Assembly: GCF_002925845.1 (NCBI RefSeq)
Contig: NZ_PDNI01000062.1
Coordinates: forward strand, 16,604 to 80,603
Direction: 5' to 3'
Source of the DNA: Roseovarius nitratireducens
Lineage (GTDB): Bacteria > Pseudomonadota > Alphaproteobacteria > Rhodobacterales > Rhodobacteraceae
Length of the DNA stretch: 64,000 nucleotides
The notes beneath the pieces were generated by a model. That model was not told the DNA's origin. It saw only the letters and a list, made by a program, of their open reading frames with translations, and made no database searches. Made by a program: the position numbers and the translations under genes. Positions 9,129-17,872 of this stretch are shown here, one piece after another; positions within the stretch are counted from its first letter, which is position 1, and each line of letters begins with the position of its first letter.

Positions 9129-10078
9129 CCGGATTCGCGCCGCTGCCGCAGCCCCTGAATGCCGAGGGCGAGGCGCGCCGCGTGGGTGTCGAGATCGAGC
9201 TGGGCGGGCTCGACGAGGCGCGCGTGGCGCGGATCGTGGCCGACCGGCTGGGCGGGCGCGCCGATCAGGAGGACAGCCATATCTGGGCTGTCCGCGAGAG
9301 CGGGATCGGCGATGTCGCGGTCTATCTCGACATTTTCCTGCGCAAGGCACAGAAAAGCCGGCTGCGCGACCTGGCGCTGGACCTGGGCCGCGAGGTGGTG
9401 CCGGTCGAGATCGTCACCGAACCGCTGGACATGGACGGGCTCGCGCGGCTCGACGGTCTGCGCGACGCCCTGCGCGACGCCGGTGCGCAGGGCAGCGGCG
9501 CGGGGCTCGTCTTCGGCTTCGGCGTGCATTTCAACATCGAGGTGGCGAGCGGGGCCGATGCCGACACGGTGCGCCCGCTGCTGGCCTATGCGCTGATCGA
9601 GGACTGGCTGCGCAGTGCCTACCCGATCGACGAGTCGCGCCGCCTGTTGCCGTTCACCGACCCCTACCCCACCGATTTCGTGCGCGCGCTGATCGAGGCG
9701 GGGCCGGGGGCGGCGCGCGATCACGTCACCGGGCTGTACCTGGAGCTGACACCGAGCCGCAATCGCGGGCTCGACATGCTGCCGCTCTTCGCGCATTTCG
9801 ACGGCCCCCGCGTCGCCGCCGCGATCACGGACAAGACATCGGCACGGCCCGCCTTTCATTTCCGCCTGCCCGATTGCCGGATCGACGAGGCCGACTGGTC
9901 GCTGGCCCGCGAATGGTGGCGCTGGGTGGCGGTGGAGCGGGTGGCGCGCGACGATGCGCTGCTCAGGCGGCTGGCGGATGCGTGGCTCGACGATCACGGG
10001 CTGGTGACGCTGTCGCGCCAGCACTGGGCGGCGCGCGCCGGGCGCATCCTGCTGACGGCAGGGATCGAAACCGCATGA
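9125..10078 (+). CDS. amidoligase family protein (Pfam amidoligase_2 type)
   Basis: This 317-residue protein matches the putative amidoligase family of the glutamine-synthetase/COOH-NH2 ligase superfamily. The N-terminal GVEIELGGL strand carries acidic metal ligands; later landmarks are [22 protein letters not shown] and [19 protein letters not shown]. Family members are predicted to form an amide bond using ATP. The start is TTG at 9125, overlapping the rlmN stop (TTGA); an ATG further upstream lies well inside rlmN and was rejected. The stop overlaps the ATG of the next gene, a class I glutamine amidotransferase. This coupling is typical of amidoligase neighbourhoods discussed by Iyer and colleagues. 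The substrate is unknown. Confidence 0.85.
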   Translation: MTGFAPLPQPLNAEGEARRVGVEIELGGLDEARVARIVADRLGGRADQEDSHIWAVRESGIGDVAVYLDIFLRKAQKSRLRDLALDLGREVVPVEIVTEPLDMDGLARLDGLRDALRDAGAQGSGAGLVFGFGVHFNIEVASGADADTVRPLLAYALIEDWLRSAYPIDESRRLLPFTDPYPTDFVRALIEAGPGAARDHVTGLYLELTPSRNRGLDMLPLFAHFDGPRVAAAITDKTSARPAFHFRLPDCRIDEADWSLAREWWRWVAVERVARDDALLRRLADAWLDDHGLVTLSRQHWAARAGRILLTAGIETA

Positions 10079-10800
10079 CCCGAACCGCGCCGCGCCCCGT
10101 GATCGGGGTCACCGTTTCGCGCCGCTCGGGATGGCGCATCTACCCGCTGATCGCGCTCAACCTTTGGCTCGCGGGCGGGTGCCCGCGGCGCTGGCAGGCC
10201 GGGCGCGAGACCGAAATGGGCGCGGTCGATGGCGTCATCATCGGCGGCGGCGACGATATTTCGCCCGATCTCTACGGCGGCCGGATCGTGACCTCGGCGC
10301 GGCTCGATCCCGCGCGCGACGCGCTGGAGCGGGGCGTGGTGCTCGATGCCTTCGCGCGGGGGATGCCGGTGCTGGGGATTTGCCGGGGCAGCCAGATGCT
10401 CAACATCGCGCTGGGCGGCACACTGCACCAGGACGCCTATGCCACCTACGAGGCGAGCGACCACCGCCGCACGATCCTGCCGCGCAAGGAGGTGAACATC
10501 GTGCCCGGCACGCGGCTGGCGCGGCTGGCCGGGACCGAGCCGATGAAGATCAACGCGCTGCACAGCCAGGCGGTCGACGTGCTGGGGGACGGGCTGCGGG
10601 TGGCGGCGCGGGATCGCGGCGGCATGGTGCAGGCGATCGAGCGGGTCGAGGAGCCGTTCGCGCTGGGGGTGCAGTGGCACCCAGAGCACCTGTTCTACGC
10701 CCGCCGGCAAATGGGGATTTTCCGCGCGCTTGTGGCCGCCGCGCGCGCGCGGCGCGCCAAGGCGGCGCAGCTTGCCGGCGTCGATGCCGAGGCGGACTGA
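10075..10800 (+). CDS. gamma-glutamyl-gamma-aminobutyrate hydrolase family (class I GATase, peptidase C26)
   Basis: This 241-residue protein has the class I glutamine-amidotransferase fold. The nucleophile Cys103 is in GICRGSQMLNIALGG, and the catalytic His-x-Glu is in GVQWHPEHL near the C-terminus. The N-terminal GVIIGGGDDISPDLYGG loop is typical of PuuD-like gamma-glutamyl hydrolases. These enzymes cleave gamma-glutamyl amide bonds. The ATG overlaps the amidoligase stop (ATGA). The pair therefore probably makes and removes, or makes and trims, a gamma-linked amide on the same metabolite or peptide. It could also be a polyamine-catabolism PuuD, but no puu genes are nearby. Confidence 0.88.
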   Translation: MTRTAPRPVIGVTVSRRSGWRIYPLIALNLWLAGGCPRRWQAGRETEMGAVDGVIIGGGDDISPDLYGGRIVTSARLDPARDALERGVVLDAFARGMPVLGICRGSQMLNIALGGTLHQDAYATYEASDHRRTILPRKEVNIVPGTRLARLAGTEPMKINALHSQAVDVLGDGLRVAARDRGGMVQAIERVEEPFALGVQWHPEHLFYARRQMGIFRALVAAARARRAKAAQLAGVDAEAD

Positions 10801-10971
10801 GCGCGGGATCGAACGCCGCCTTGGGGCTGTCCATCATGCTCCTGCCTGATGGCAACGATACGTGACAGCCCGATTCGCACATCCCCGCCACTGCGCAGCC
10901 GCAGTAAGAGGCGGGCGCGGGCTGACGCCACGTCAAACCGTGCTATCCTTTGCCCGGACCAGAGGAGACGC

Positions 10972-11791
10972 ATGATGATCCGCCTTGCCCTTGCCCTGAT
11001 CCTGCTCGCCGCCGGTGCCACCGCGCAAGAGCGCCGCCCCAGCCATTGCATCGCCCTCGCAGATGCCGCGCCGGGGCTGCACTACCTGCACGCGGCCAGC
11101 TTCCGCGACCCGCTGCCCGATCACACGGTGCGCATCCACTACGTCAGCCACGCCTCGTTCCTGATCCAGGCGGGCGGGTTGTCGGCGGTGACGGACTACG
11201 CTGGGTTTCTCGGCAGCGTCGGGTTCACCCCCGACGTCGTGACCATGAACCACGCCCATGCCACCCAATTTCACCTCCGATCCCGATCCGGCGATCCCCC
11301 ATGTCCTGCGCGGCTGGGGCCACTTCGGCGAGGGGGTGGAGCATCACCTCGATCTCGGTGCGATGCTGATCCGCAACGTCTCCACCGATATTCGGCTGGG
11401 CAGCGGCGGGCGCGAGCCGCTCGGCAACTCGATCTTCGTGTTCGAGGCCGAGGGGCTGTGCATCGCGCACCTGGGACACCTGCACCACGAACCGACCGAG
11501 GACCAATACGCAGCCCTGGGGCGGATGGACGTGGTGATGGCGCCCGTGGATGGCGGCTATACCATGGCGCTCGACGCGATGATGGCGGTGCTGCGCCGGA
11601 TGGAGGCGAGCATCGTCATCCCGATGCACTGGTTCACCGACGCCGGGCTGGCGCGGTTCCTCGCGGGGATGGAGGATGAATTCGCCATCCACCGCCCCGG
11701 CACCAGCGAGATCGAGGTCTCGCTGCGCAGCCTGCCCGACCGGCCCACCATCATGGTGCTTCGTCCCGGCTGGCTGCGCGCCGGTGAGTGA
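10972..11791 (+). pseudogene. secreted MBL-fold (UlaG-like) hydrolase, frameshifted
   Basis: The first frame starts at ATG 10972 after AGAGGAGACG with a signal peptide (MMIRLALALILLAAGATAQ). It reads into the metallo-hydrolase core at HYVSHASFLIQAGG and VVTMNHAHAT. Near 11262-11272 the frame moves by one base: the sequence CCACCCAATTTCACC has one base more than needed for the expected MNHAHATHFTSD. The rest of the domain (IPHVLRGWGHFGEG, FVFEAEGLCIAHLGHLHHEP, VIPMHWFTD) continues in the other frame to 11791. The downstream half is well conserved, so this is either a recent frameshift or a sequencing error. Without the shift it would encode about 272 residues. Confidence 0.8.
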
Positions 11792-11795
11792 TGCC

Positions 11796-12305
11796 TCATT
11801 CGGGGCGCGGCAGGGCGACGAGACCCAGCGCGCGGGCGCTCGCAAGCGAGAGGATATTGCTGTCGAGCCCATGTTCCGCCTGGTAGCGGCGGACAGCTTT
11901 GCGGGTGCGCGCATCCATCCGCCCCGTCACCGGCCCGGCATGCAGCCCCCGCGCCATCAGCGCGCGTTGCAGCGAGGCGATGAAATCGGGCGTCCGGTCT
12001 TGCGGGCAGGGCGTCTCGATCCAGCGCACGCGCCGTTCCTCGATGATCGACTGCCGCGTCTCGGTGGCATAGCGCGCGGGCGTGACGATGCGGCCATCGG
12101 CGGCGGTGACGGCGGGGGCGGTCTGAACCTGCTCGGTCACGGTCTCGACCACGGCGGGCGAGACCTGCTTGCCCCAGCAGGTGCCGGGGGGCGCGCCGGG
12201 CGGCGCCTCGGCTAGGCCCGGCGGCGGCACGAGCGCGTGCGGCACGGGCTGACAGGCGGCAAGCGCGAGGATCAGCGCGGCGGCGGGGAACGGGCGGCTG
12301 GGCAT
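11796..12305 (-). CDS. peptidoglycan-binding-domain lipoprotein
   Basis: This 169-residue protein starts MPSRPFPAAALILALAACQP, a lipoprotein signal with lipobox LAAC. The start at 12305 was chosen because longer starts would bury this signal. The C-terminus (DFIASLQRALMARGLHAGPVTGRMDARTRKAVRRYQAEHG) is a PG_binding_1 repeat. The protein is expected to be lipid-anchored in the envelope and to touch the cell wall. It converges with the frameshifted hydrolase; only 4 bp separate the two ends. Its partner is unknown. Confidence 0.8.
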   Translation of the reverse strand: MPSRPFPAAALILALAACQPVPHALVPPPGLAEAPPGAPPGTCWGKQVSPAVVETVTEQVQTAPAVTAADGRIVTPARYATETRQSIIEERRVRWIETPCPQDRTPDFIASLQRALMARGLHAGPVTGRMDARTRKAVRRYQAEHGLDSNILSLASARALGLVALPRPE

Positions 12306-12345
12306 GGGCGGCGGATCGGTCCGGATCAGGGCTGTCACGGCGAGT

Positions 12346-12717
12346 CTAGCCGGTTTGCCCCGGCGGGGGAAGCGGCGCGGCGTCCGCATCCGCCAGCCGG
12401 TCGAGCAGGTCAGAGATATCCTCGATCTTCTCGGCCACGAGATGGATCACGCCGGCCTGCCGCTCTACCCGTCCCGTCACCCGCAGCAGCCGCCCGGCGA
12501 TCACCGCGCGGCGAAACCGCTCGAACAGCTTGCGCCAGACGATGACGTTGATCACCCCGGTCTCGTCCTCGAGCGTGAGAAACACCACGCCGCGCGCCGT
12601 GCCGGGCCTCTGGCGCAGGATCACCAGCCCCGCCACCGCCACGCGGCCCCCCGCCGGGACCTCGGGCAGGCGGGCAGCGACGAGCGCCGCGGGCGGACGG
12701 GGCAGGTAGGGACTCAT
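12346..12717 (-). CDS. stand-alone OB-fold protein resembling the C-terminal domain of error-prone polymerase DnaE2
   Basis: This 123-residue open frame is almost entirely an OB-fold module: VAVAGLVILRQRPGTARGVVFLTLEDETGVINVIVWRKLFERFRR followed by LLRVTGRVERQAGVIHLVAEKIEDISDLL. This closely follows the OB domain near the end of DnaE2 (about 1,000-1,100 residues). The polymerase, PHP and HhH domains are absent, as is the usual basic C-terminal tail. The intergenic DNA upstream does not encode the missing parts. A GTTC-N7-GTTC box ends two bases before the ATG. It is either a decay product or a small SOS-regulated single-strand-binding-like protein. No good Shine-Dalgarno sequence is visible. 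Confidence 0.6.
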   Translation of the reverse strand: MSPYLPRPPAALVAARLPEVPAGGRVAVAGLVILRQRPGTARGVVFLTLEDETGVINVIVWRKLFERFRRAVIAGRLLRVTGRVERQAGVIHLVAEKIEDISDLLDRLADADAAPLPPPGQTG

Positions 12718-12719
12718 GA

Positions 12720-12734
12720 GAACAGAAATAGAAC
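12720..12734 (-). promoter_or_regulatory. LexA (SOS) box, alphaproteobacterial type
   Basis: On the minus strand the sequence is GTTC TATTTCT GTTC, an exact match to the GTTC-N7-GTTC direct-repeat operator known for Rhodobacter-type LexA. It ends 2 bases before the ATG of the OB-fold gene and would overlap its translation start region. Binding should block transcription of that gene; the ferredoxin start lies over 100 bp away on the other side. Confidence 0.7.
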
Positions 12735-12813
12735 AAATACCTGTGGCCGCAACTCTTTTTCATGCGGCACGGCAAAAATGGTCTGGCCTCGGGCCGGGCG
12801 GTTGACTAGGTAG

Positions 12814-13173
<360 letters not shown>

Positions 13174-13177
13174 GGCG

Positions 13178-13873
13178 ATGCGCGGCCTTGCCCTGATCGC
13201 CGCGCTGCTCCTGCCCGGCACGGCGGCGGCACAGGCGATCACGGCGGCAAACTACACTGACCCCACCGACCGCTACGGCCACCGGGTGCTGGGCGCGGGC
13301 GGCGAATGGGGCGCGCTGACGCTCAATCTCGATGACGGCACCACGCGCCGCGTCACCCTGCCCGACACCCTCGTGTTCGAGGATATCGCCCCGCGCCTCG
13401 CCGATCTCGACGGCGACGGCGCGGCAGAGGTGATCGTGGTGGAATCGAGCCTGCGCGAGGGCGCGCGCCTCGCCGTCTACGGCCCCGGCGGACGCATCGC
13501 GGCGACGCCGCATATCGGCAGGCGCAACCGCTGGCTCGCCCCCGTCGGTGCCGCCGATCTCGACGGCGACGGGCATGTCGAGATCGCCTATATCGACCGC
13601 CCCCACCTCGCCCAGGTGCTGCGCGTCTGGCGCTTTCGCGACGGGGCGCTGACCCACGTGGCCGATGCCTCCAGCCTCACCAACCACAAGATCGGCTGGG
13701 ATTTCATCCCCGGCGGCATCCGCCACTGCGGCGATGCGCCCGAGATGATCACCGCGGTCTCCGGCTGGTCGCAGATCGCGGCCACACGCCTTGACGGCGG
13801 CGCGCTCATGAGCGCCCCCATCGCCGCCTATCGCGGCCCCGAAGACCTCGACGCCGCCCTCACCTGCCCCTGA
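13178..13873 (+). CDS. secreted FG-GAP/VCBS-repeat protein
   Basis: This 231-residue protein begins with a signal peptide (MRGLALIAALLLPGTAAAQ). It contains two integrin-like calcium-binding repeats, LADLDGDGAAEVIVVES and ADLDGDGHVEIAYID, each with the DxDGDG loop. It is likely periplasmic and beta-propeller-like. It follows the ferredoxin gene by 4 bp, but a functional link is not obvious. A degenerate copy of the dispersed TTCTTGG...AAATACCC element starts 2 bp after its stop. Confidence 0.8.
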   Translation: MRGLALIAALLLPGTAAAQAITAANYTDPTDRYGHRVLGAGGEWGALTLNLDDGTTRRVTLPDTLVFEDIAPRLADLDGDGAAEVIVVESSLREGARLAVYGPGGRIAATPHIGRRNRWLAPVGAADLDGDGHVEIAYIDRPHLAQVLRVWRFRDGALTHVADASSLTNHKIGWDFIPGGIRHCGDAPEMITAVSGWSQIAATRLDGGALMSAPIAAYRGPEDLDAALTCP

Positions 13874-13874
13874 T

Positions 13875-13896
13875 CTTCTTCTTGGATCAAATACCC
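13875..13896 (+). repeat. degenerate copy of dispersed 3'-end element
   Basis: The sequence CTTCTTCTTGG followed by ATCAAATACCC resembles the element seen at 17873, 24540, 54869 and 54914. Here it lies directly after the stop of the FG-GAP gene and just beyond the stop of the convergent GNAT gene, so it may serve both ends. Confidence 0.45.
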
Positions 13897-13916
13897 AAGA
13901 CCACGCCGTTCCCCGG

Positions 13917-14504
13917 TCATCCCGCGTCGGTCCGCCCCCGCCGGTCCGCCCGCAGCGCGGCATAAAGCACATGGGTCCGCCAGCGCCCGTTGATCTGGAG
14001 ATAGCTCTGCGCCACGCCCTCGTACTTGAAACCGCATTTCTCCAAGAGCCCCCGCGACGCCGCGTTCTCGGGCAGGCAGGCGGCCTCGATCCGGCTCAGG
14101 TCGAGCCGCCCGAAGGCGTGATGCACCACCCCCGCGATGGCCTCGGCCATGTAGCCCTGCCGCGCATGGGCCGCGCCGATCCAGTAGCCGAGATTGCCGG
14201 ATTGCGCCGGGCCGCGCCGGATGTTGTCGAGCGTGATCGCCCCCAACAACACCCCGTCCTCGCGCCGGAACAGGAACAGCGGCAGCGCGCTGCCCCCCGT
14301 GATCGCCCGCTGCGCCCACCACACCCGGTTGGAAAATCCCTTGCGCGACAGGTGATCGTGGGCCCATGCGGGCTCCCACGGGATGAGGAATTCGGCGCTC
14401 TCGGCGCGCAGGCTGCTCCAGTCGCGGAAATCCGCCATCACCGGCTGGCGCAGGGTCAGACGCTCGGTCTCGATCCTGGCGGGCCGGCGTGGCAGGAGGA
14501 ACAT
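13917..14504 (-). CDS. GNAT family N-acetyltransferase, RimJ/RimL type
   Basis: This 195-residue acetyltransferase begins IETERLTLRQPVMADFRDW. Motif A, for acetyl-CoA binding, is YWIGAAHARQGYMAEAIAGVVHHAF, and motif B is RIEAACLPENAASRGLLEKCGFKYEG. This is the usual order for RimJ-like enzymes that acetylate N-terminal amines of proteins or small molecules. It is the last gene of the leftward cox/thrC/protease run, and its start overlaps the stop of the M16 protease (TGATG), so it is translationally coupled. The substrate is unknown. Confidence 0.9.
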   Translation of the reverse strand: MFLLPRRPARIETERLTLRQPVMADFRDWSSLRAESAEFLIPWEPAWAHDHLSRKGFSNRVWWAQRAITGGSALPLFLFRREDGVLLGAITLDNIRRGPAQSGNLGYWIGAAHARQGYMAEAIAGVVHHAFGRLDLSRIEAACLPENAASRGLLEKCGFKYEGVAQSYLQINGRWRTHVLYAALRADRRGRTDAG

Positions 14505-15766
14505 CAGGCCGCGCGCCTCGCGTCGAGGGTGGCGATGTCCGGCGCACCCGCCACCGGGCCATAGAGCGCCAGCGCCGAGGGCGCGTGCGCCACCGTGGTC
14601 TCGGCCACCCGGCGCACATCGCCCAGACTGACCGCGTCGATCCGTTCGACCACCTCGGCCACGTCCGGCACACGGCCCCAGATCTGCAACATCCGCGCCA
14701 GCCGTTCGGCCCGGTTGCCGGGGCTCTCCAGCCCCATCAGCAGCCCGGCCTTCATCTGCGCCCGCGCGCGCTCGATCTCGGTCTCGCTCATGTCCTCGGC
14801 CGCGCGCTTCATCTCGTCGATGGTGATCGTTGCCAGATCACCGATGGCATCGCCGGAGGTGCCCGCGTAGATGGTCATCATGCCGGTATCGGCATAGGCC
14901 CCGGCCTGCGCAAAGATCGTGTAGCACAGCCCGCGCCGCTCGCGCACCTCCTGGAACAGCCGCGACGACATCGACCCGCCCAGCGCGGTGGCATAGATCT
15001 GCGCCGCGTGGATATCGTCATGGGCGTAGTCCGGCCCCTCGAAGGCCAGCGCCATGTGCGCCTGTTCCAGCGCCTTCTCGCGCCGCACCTCGCCGCCCTG
15101 GAACCGCGCGCGCGGGGCCTCGGCCACCGGCGCGGGGGCCATGTCGCCGAACATCCCTTCGGCCAGCCGCACCAGCGCGTCGTGATCCACCGCGCCTGCG
15201 GCGGCCAGCACCATCTGGCCGGGACGGTAATGGCGATCCACGAACCCCTCCAGATCAGGCCGGGCAAATCCGCGCACCCGGTCCTCAGGGCCCAGAATGG
15301 TCCGCCCCAGCGGATGATCGGGATAGGCGCGCTCCTGCAACCAGTCAAAGATGATGTCGTCGGGCGTATCGAGCGCCTGCCCGATCTCCTGCAGGATCAC
15401 GCCACGCTCCACCTCGATCTCGCGCGCGTCAAAGGCCGGGTTGCGCAGGATGTCGGCCAGCACATCGGTGGCAAGCGGCACGTCGTCCTTCAGCACCCGC
15501 GCGTAATAGGCCGTCACCTCGCGCGAGGTATAGGCGTTGATATAGCCGCCCACGTCCTCGATCGCCTCGGCGATCTGCACCGCGCTGCGCCGCGCCGTAC
15601 CCTTGAACGCCATGTGCTCCAGGAAATGCGCGATGCCGTTCTGCGCGGCCTCCTCGTTGCGCGCACCGGCCAGCACCCAGACGCCCACGGCCGCCGATTG
15701 CAGCCCCGGCATGGCCTCCGACACGACGCGGAATCCGTTGGAGAGGGTGGTCAGGTTGACACTCAA
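14504..15766 (-). CDS. M16 family zinc metallopeptidase (mitochondrial-processing-peptidase-like)
   Basis: This 420-residue protein has the inverted zinc motif HFLEH at residues 47-51 with the distal glutamate in the YGERGVILQE region (IEVERGVILQEIGQ). It has the two-domain M16B length typical of alphaproteobacterial homologues of the mitochondrial processing peptidase beta subunit. The start is TTG at 15766, inside the end of thrC (TTGA overlap), giving MSVNLTTLSNGFRV as expected for the family. The thrC-M16-GNAT order is common in Rhodobacteraceae. It probably degrades peptides in the cytoplasm or periplasm; no signal peptide is seen. Confidence 0.93.
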   Translation of the reverse strand: MSVNLTTLSNGFRVVSEAMPGLQSAAVGVWVLAGARNEEAAQNGIAHFLEHMAFKGTARRSAVQIAEAIEDVGGYINAYTSREVTAYYARVLKDDVPLATDVLADILRNPAFDAREIEVERGVILQEIGQALDTPDDIIFDWLQERAYPDHPLGRTILGPEDRVRGFARPDLEGFVDRHYRPGQMVLAAAGAVDHDALVRLAEGMFGDMAPAPVAEAPRARFQGGEVRREKALEQAHMALAFEGPDYAHDDIHAAQIYATALGGSMSSRLFQEVRERRGLCYTIFAQAGAYADTGMMTIYAGTSGDAIGDLATITIDEMKRAAEDMSETEIERARAQMKAGLLMGLESPGNRAERLARMLQIWGRVPDVAEVVERIDAVSLGDVRRVAETTVAHAPSALALYGPVAGAPDIATLDARRAA

Positions 15767-17151
15767 TTGGCGATCCGTTCCTTGATTAGGGTCTCTATGG
15801 CGCGCAGGTCGTTGCCGACCCGCGTCACACGTTCTGCGCGGTCATACAGGTCCGCCATACGCTCGGGCAAGGGGGCGTGAATGCCGCTCGCCTCTTCCAC
15901 CGCTGCCGGAAACTTCGCCGGGTGCGCGGTCGCCAGCGTGATCATCGGCACGCCGGGGTGGCGATGCGCCTCAGCCACGTGCACGCCCACTGCCGAATGG
16001 GGACAGAGCAACTCTCCGCTGCGCTCCCAGGTCGCGCGGATCGCGGCGCGGGTCTCGTCCTCGTCGGCGCGCCCGCTCTCGAACGTCTCGCGCAGCGCCT
16101 GCAAGGCACCCTGACTGACCGCGAAACCGCCCGCCTTCAGCTCGTCCATCACCTGCGCCACGGCGGCACCCTCCTGCCCGTAGGCATAGTAGAGCGCGCG
16201 CTCGAAATTCGAACTCACCTGGATATCCATCGACGGGCTGATCGACGGGACCACCCCGTCGGGCCGATACTCCCCGGTGCTGAGACACCGATGCAGGATG
16301 TCGTTCTGATTGGTCGCCACCACCAGCCGGTCGATGGGCAGCCCCATTTGCCTGGCGATGAATCCCGCGAAAATATCCCCGAAATTCCCCGTCGGCACGG
16401 TGAAACTCACCTTGCGGTCCGGCGCACCAAGGCTCACCGCAGAGGTGAAATAATACACCACCTGCGCCAGCACCCGCGCCCAGTTGATGGAATTCACACC
16501 GGCCAGCCGCACGCCATCGCGAAACTCGAAATCATTGAACATATCCTTCACGCGCGCCTGCGCGTCGTCGAAATGCCCGTCGATGGCCAGCGCGTGCACA
16601 TTGCTCTCACCCGGCGTGGTCATCTGCCGCCGCTGCACCTCGGATACACGGCCATGCGGGTAGAGGATGAACACGTCCACCGCATCCAGCCCCCGAAACG
16701 CCTCGATCGCCGCCGATCCGGTATCGCCCGAAGTGGCCCCCACGATGCACACGCGCCGCCCCGAGCGCGTCAATGACGCCTCGAAAAGCTGCCCGATAAG
16801 CTGCATCGCGAAATCCTTGAACGCCAGCGTCGGTCCGTGGAACAGCTCCAGCAGGAAGTGCCCGCTGTCCAACTGCTTCAAAGGCGCCCGCGCTGCGTGG
16901 CCAAACCCCGCATAGGCCCGCGCGATGATCCCGCGAAACTCGTCGTCGGTAAAGGCATCGCCGATGAACGGCCGCATCACACGGAACGCGGCCTCCTCAT
17001 AGCTCACCCCCTCCAGCGCGCGGATATCGTCGGCGCTCATCTGCGGAATGCTCTCCGGCAGATACAGCCCGCCATCGCGCGCCAGCCCCGTCAGCATCGC
17101 CTCTTCAAAGCTCAAGCCGGGCGCCTGCCCCCGCGTCGAGATATACCTCAT
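15763..17151 (-). CDS. thrC: threonine synthase
   Basis: This 462-residue PLP enzyme converts O-phospho-homoserine to threonine. It starts MRYISTRGQAPGLSFEEAML, the standard N-terminus of the family. The PLP lysine is Lys112 in FHGPTLAFKDFAMQ, the phosphate-binding loop is IVGATSGDTGSAAIEAF, and NSINWARVLAQ is a further landmark. The ATG overlaps the stop of surf1 (ATGA), and its own stop overlaps the TTG of the M16 gene. It is thus transcribed with oxidase assembly genes, a linkage common in this family of bacteria. Confidence 0.96.
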   Translation of the reverse strand: MRYISTRGQAPGLSFEEAMLTGLARDGGLYLPESIPQMSADDIRALEGVSYEEAAFRVMRPFIGDAFTDDEFRGIIARAYAGFGHAARAPLKQLDSGHFLLELFHGPTLAFKDFAMQLIGQLFEASLTRSGRRVCIVGATSGDTGSAAIEAFRGLDAVDVFILYPHGRVSEVQRRQMTTPGESNVHALAIDGHFDDAQARVKDMFNDFEFRDGVRLAGVNSINWARVLAQVVYYFTSAVSLGAPDRKVSFTVPTGNFGDIFAGFIARQMGLPIDRLVVATNQNDILHRCLSTGEYRPDGVVPSISPSMDIQVSSNFERALYYAYGQEGAAVAQVMDELKAGGFAVSQGALQALRETFESGRADEDETRAAIRATWERSGELLCPHSAVGVHVAEAHRHPGVPMITLATAHPAKFPAAVEEASGIHAPLPERMADLYDRAERVTRVGNDLRAIETLIKERIAN

Positions 17152-17831
17152 TGCCCTGCCCCTTTCGCGGCGCGCCGCGCCCGCCAGATGAAAGCCCCGG
17201 TCATCGCCGCCCAGATGACGGCCAGCGAGAACCACGTGATCGCGTAACTCAGGTGATCATTCGGAATCCCGCCCGTGTCTACCGGCAGCGGCGTCACGCC
17301 CTGTTCCGGCGGCGACACATCGCGCGCCACGACCAGAACCGGCTCGGTCTCCAGCACCTCGGCCATCTGCGCGATGTCGCGCGCGAACCAGGTGTTGCCC
17401 GCCACGTCGTTCTCGGGCGTGGAACTCAGCCGATCATCGGGCCAGTGCAGGTTGCCGGTGACGCGCACCTCGCCAGAGGTTTGCGGAATATCCGCCGCCA
17501 CCTTCACGAAGCCCCGGTCCAGCAGCACCCGCCGCCCGCCCGTGTCCAGCGCCGAGATGAGCCGATAGCCCGCGCCCACCTGCTTGCGGCTCACCAGCAC
17601 CCGCAGCGTGCGCGCCCCGATCCTCCCGGTCACCTCGACCGGCAGGTAGCGGTCGGCCTGCGGCTCCGCCTCGTCGGGCAACGCCACCGGCGCGGCCGAA
17701 ATCCGCGCCTCGATATCGGCGAGGATACCCTCCTTCCATGCCAGCCGGTCAAGCTGCCACTTGCCCAGGCCCAGCAGCACCGCCACACCGGCAATGCCGA
17801 AGATGAGAGGAACGATCAGGGTCTTTCGCAT
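17148..17831 (-). CDS. SURF1 family cytochrome oxidase biogenesis protein
   Basis: This 227-residue inner-membrane protein has an N-terminal transmembrane segment (LIVPLIFGIAGVAVLLGLGKWQLDRL) and a C-terminal one (HLSYAITWFSLAVIWAAMTGAFIW). These flank a periplasmic domain with GARTLRVLVSRKQVGAGYR and RRVLLDRGFV. SURF1 helps insert heme a into subunit I of aa3-type oxidases. It follows coxC after a gap that holds a terminator-like hairpin and a dispersed repeat, so it may be expressed less than the oxidase subunits. A GTG nine bases upstream is an alternative start. Confidence 0.93.
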   Translation of the reverse strand: MRKTLIVPLIFGIAGVAVLLGLGKWQLDRLAWKEGILADIEARISAAPVALPDEAEPQADRYLPVEVTGRIGARTLRVLVSRKQVGAGYRLISALDTGGRRVLLDRGFVKVAADIPQTSGEVRVTGNLHWPDDRLSSTPENDVAGNTWFARDIAQMAEVLETEPVLVVARDVSPPEQGVTPLPVDTGGIPNDHLSYAITWFSLAVIWAAMTGAFIWRARRAAKGAGQ

Positions 17832-17852
17832 GATCCACACTCAAAAGGAAAA

Positions 17853-17871
17853 TGCGGGGACGGCCCCCGCA
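17853..17871 (-). terminator. intrinsic terminator between coxC and surf1
   Basis: On the minus strand a stem TGCGGGG/CCCCGCA with a 5-base loop is followed by TTTTCCTTTT. It lies directly after the dispersed element at 17873-17894 and about 45 bases after the coxC stop. It should end or attenuate transcription of the cox genes before surf1-thrC. Confidence 0.65.
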
Positions 17872-17872
17872 T

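Noticed and set aside
14489-15880. A 463-codon frame on the plus strand opposite to the M16 protease
   Set aside because: The opposite strand encodes a clear M16 peptidase with zinc motif and correct operon overlaps; this frame is a composition artefact.
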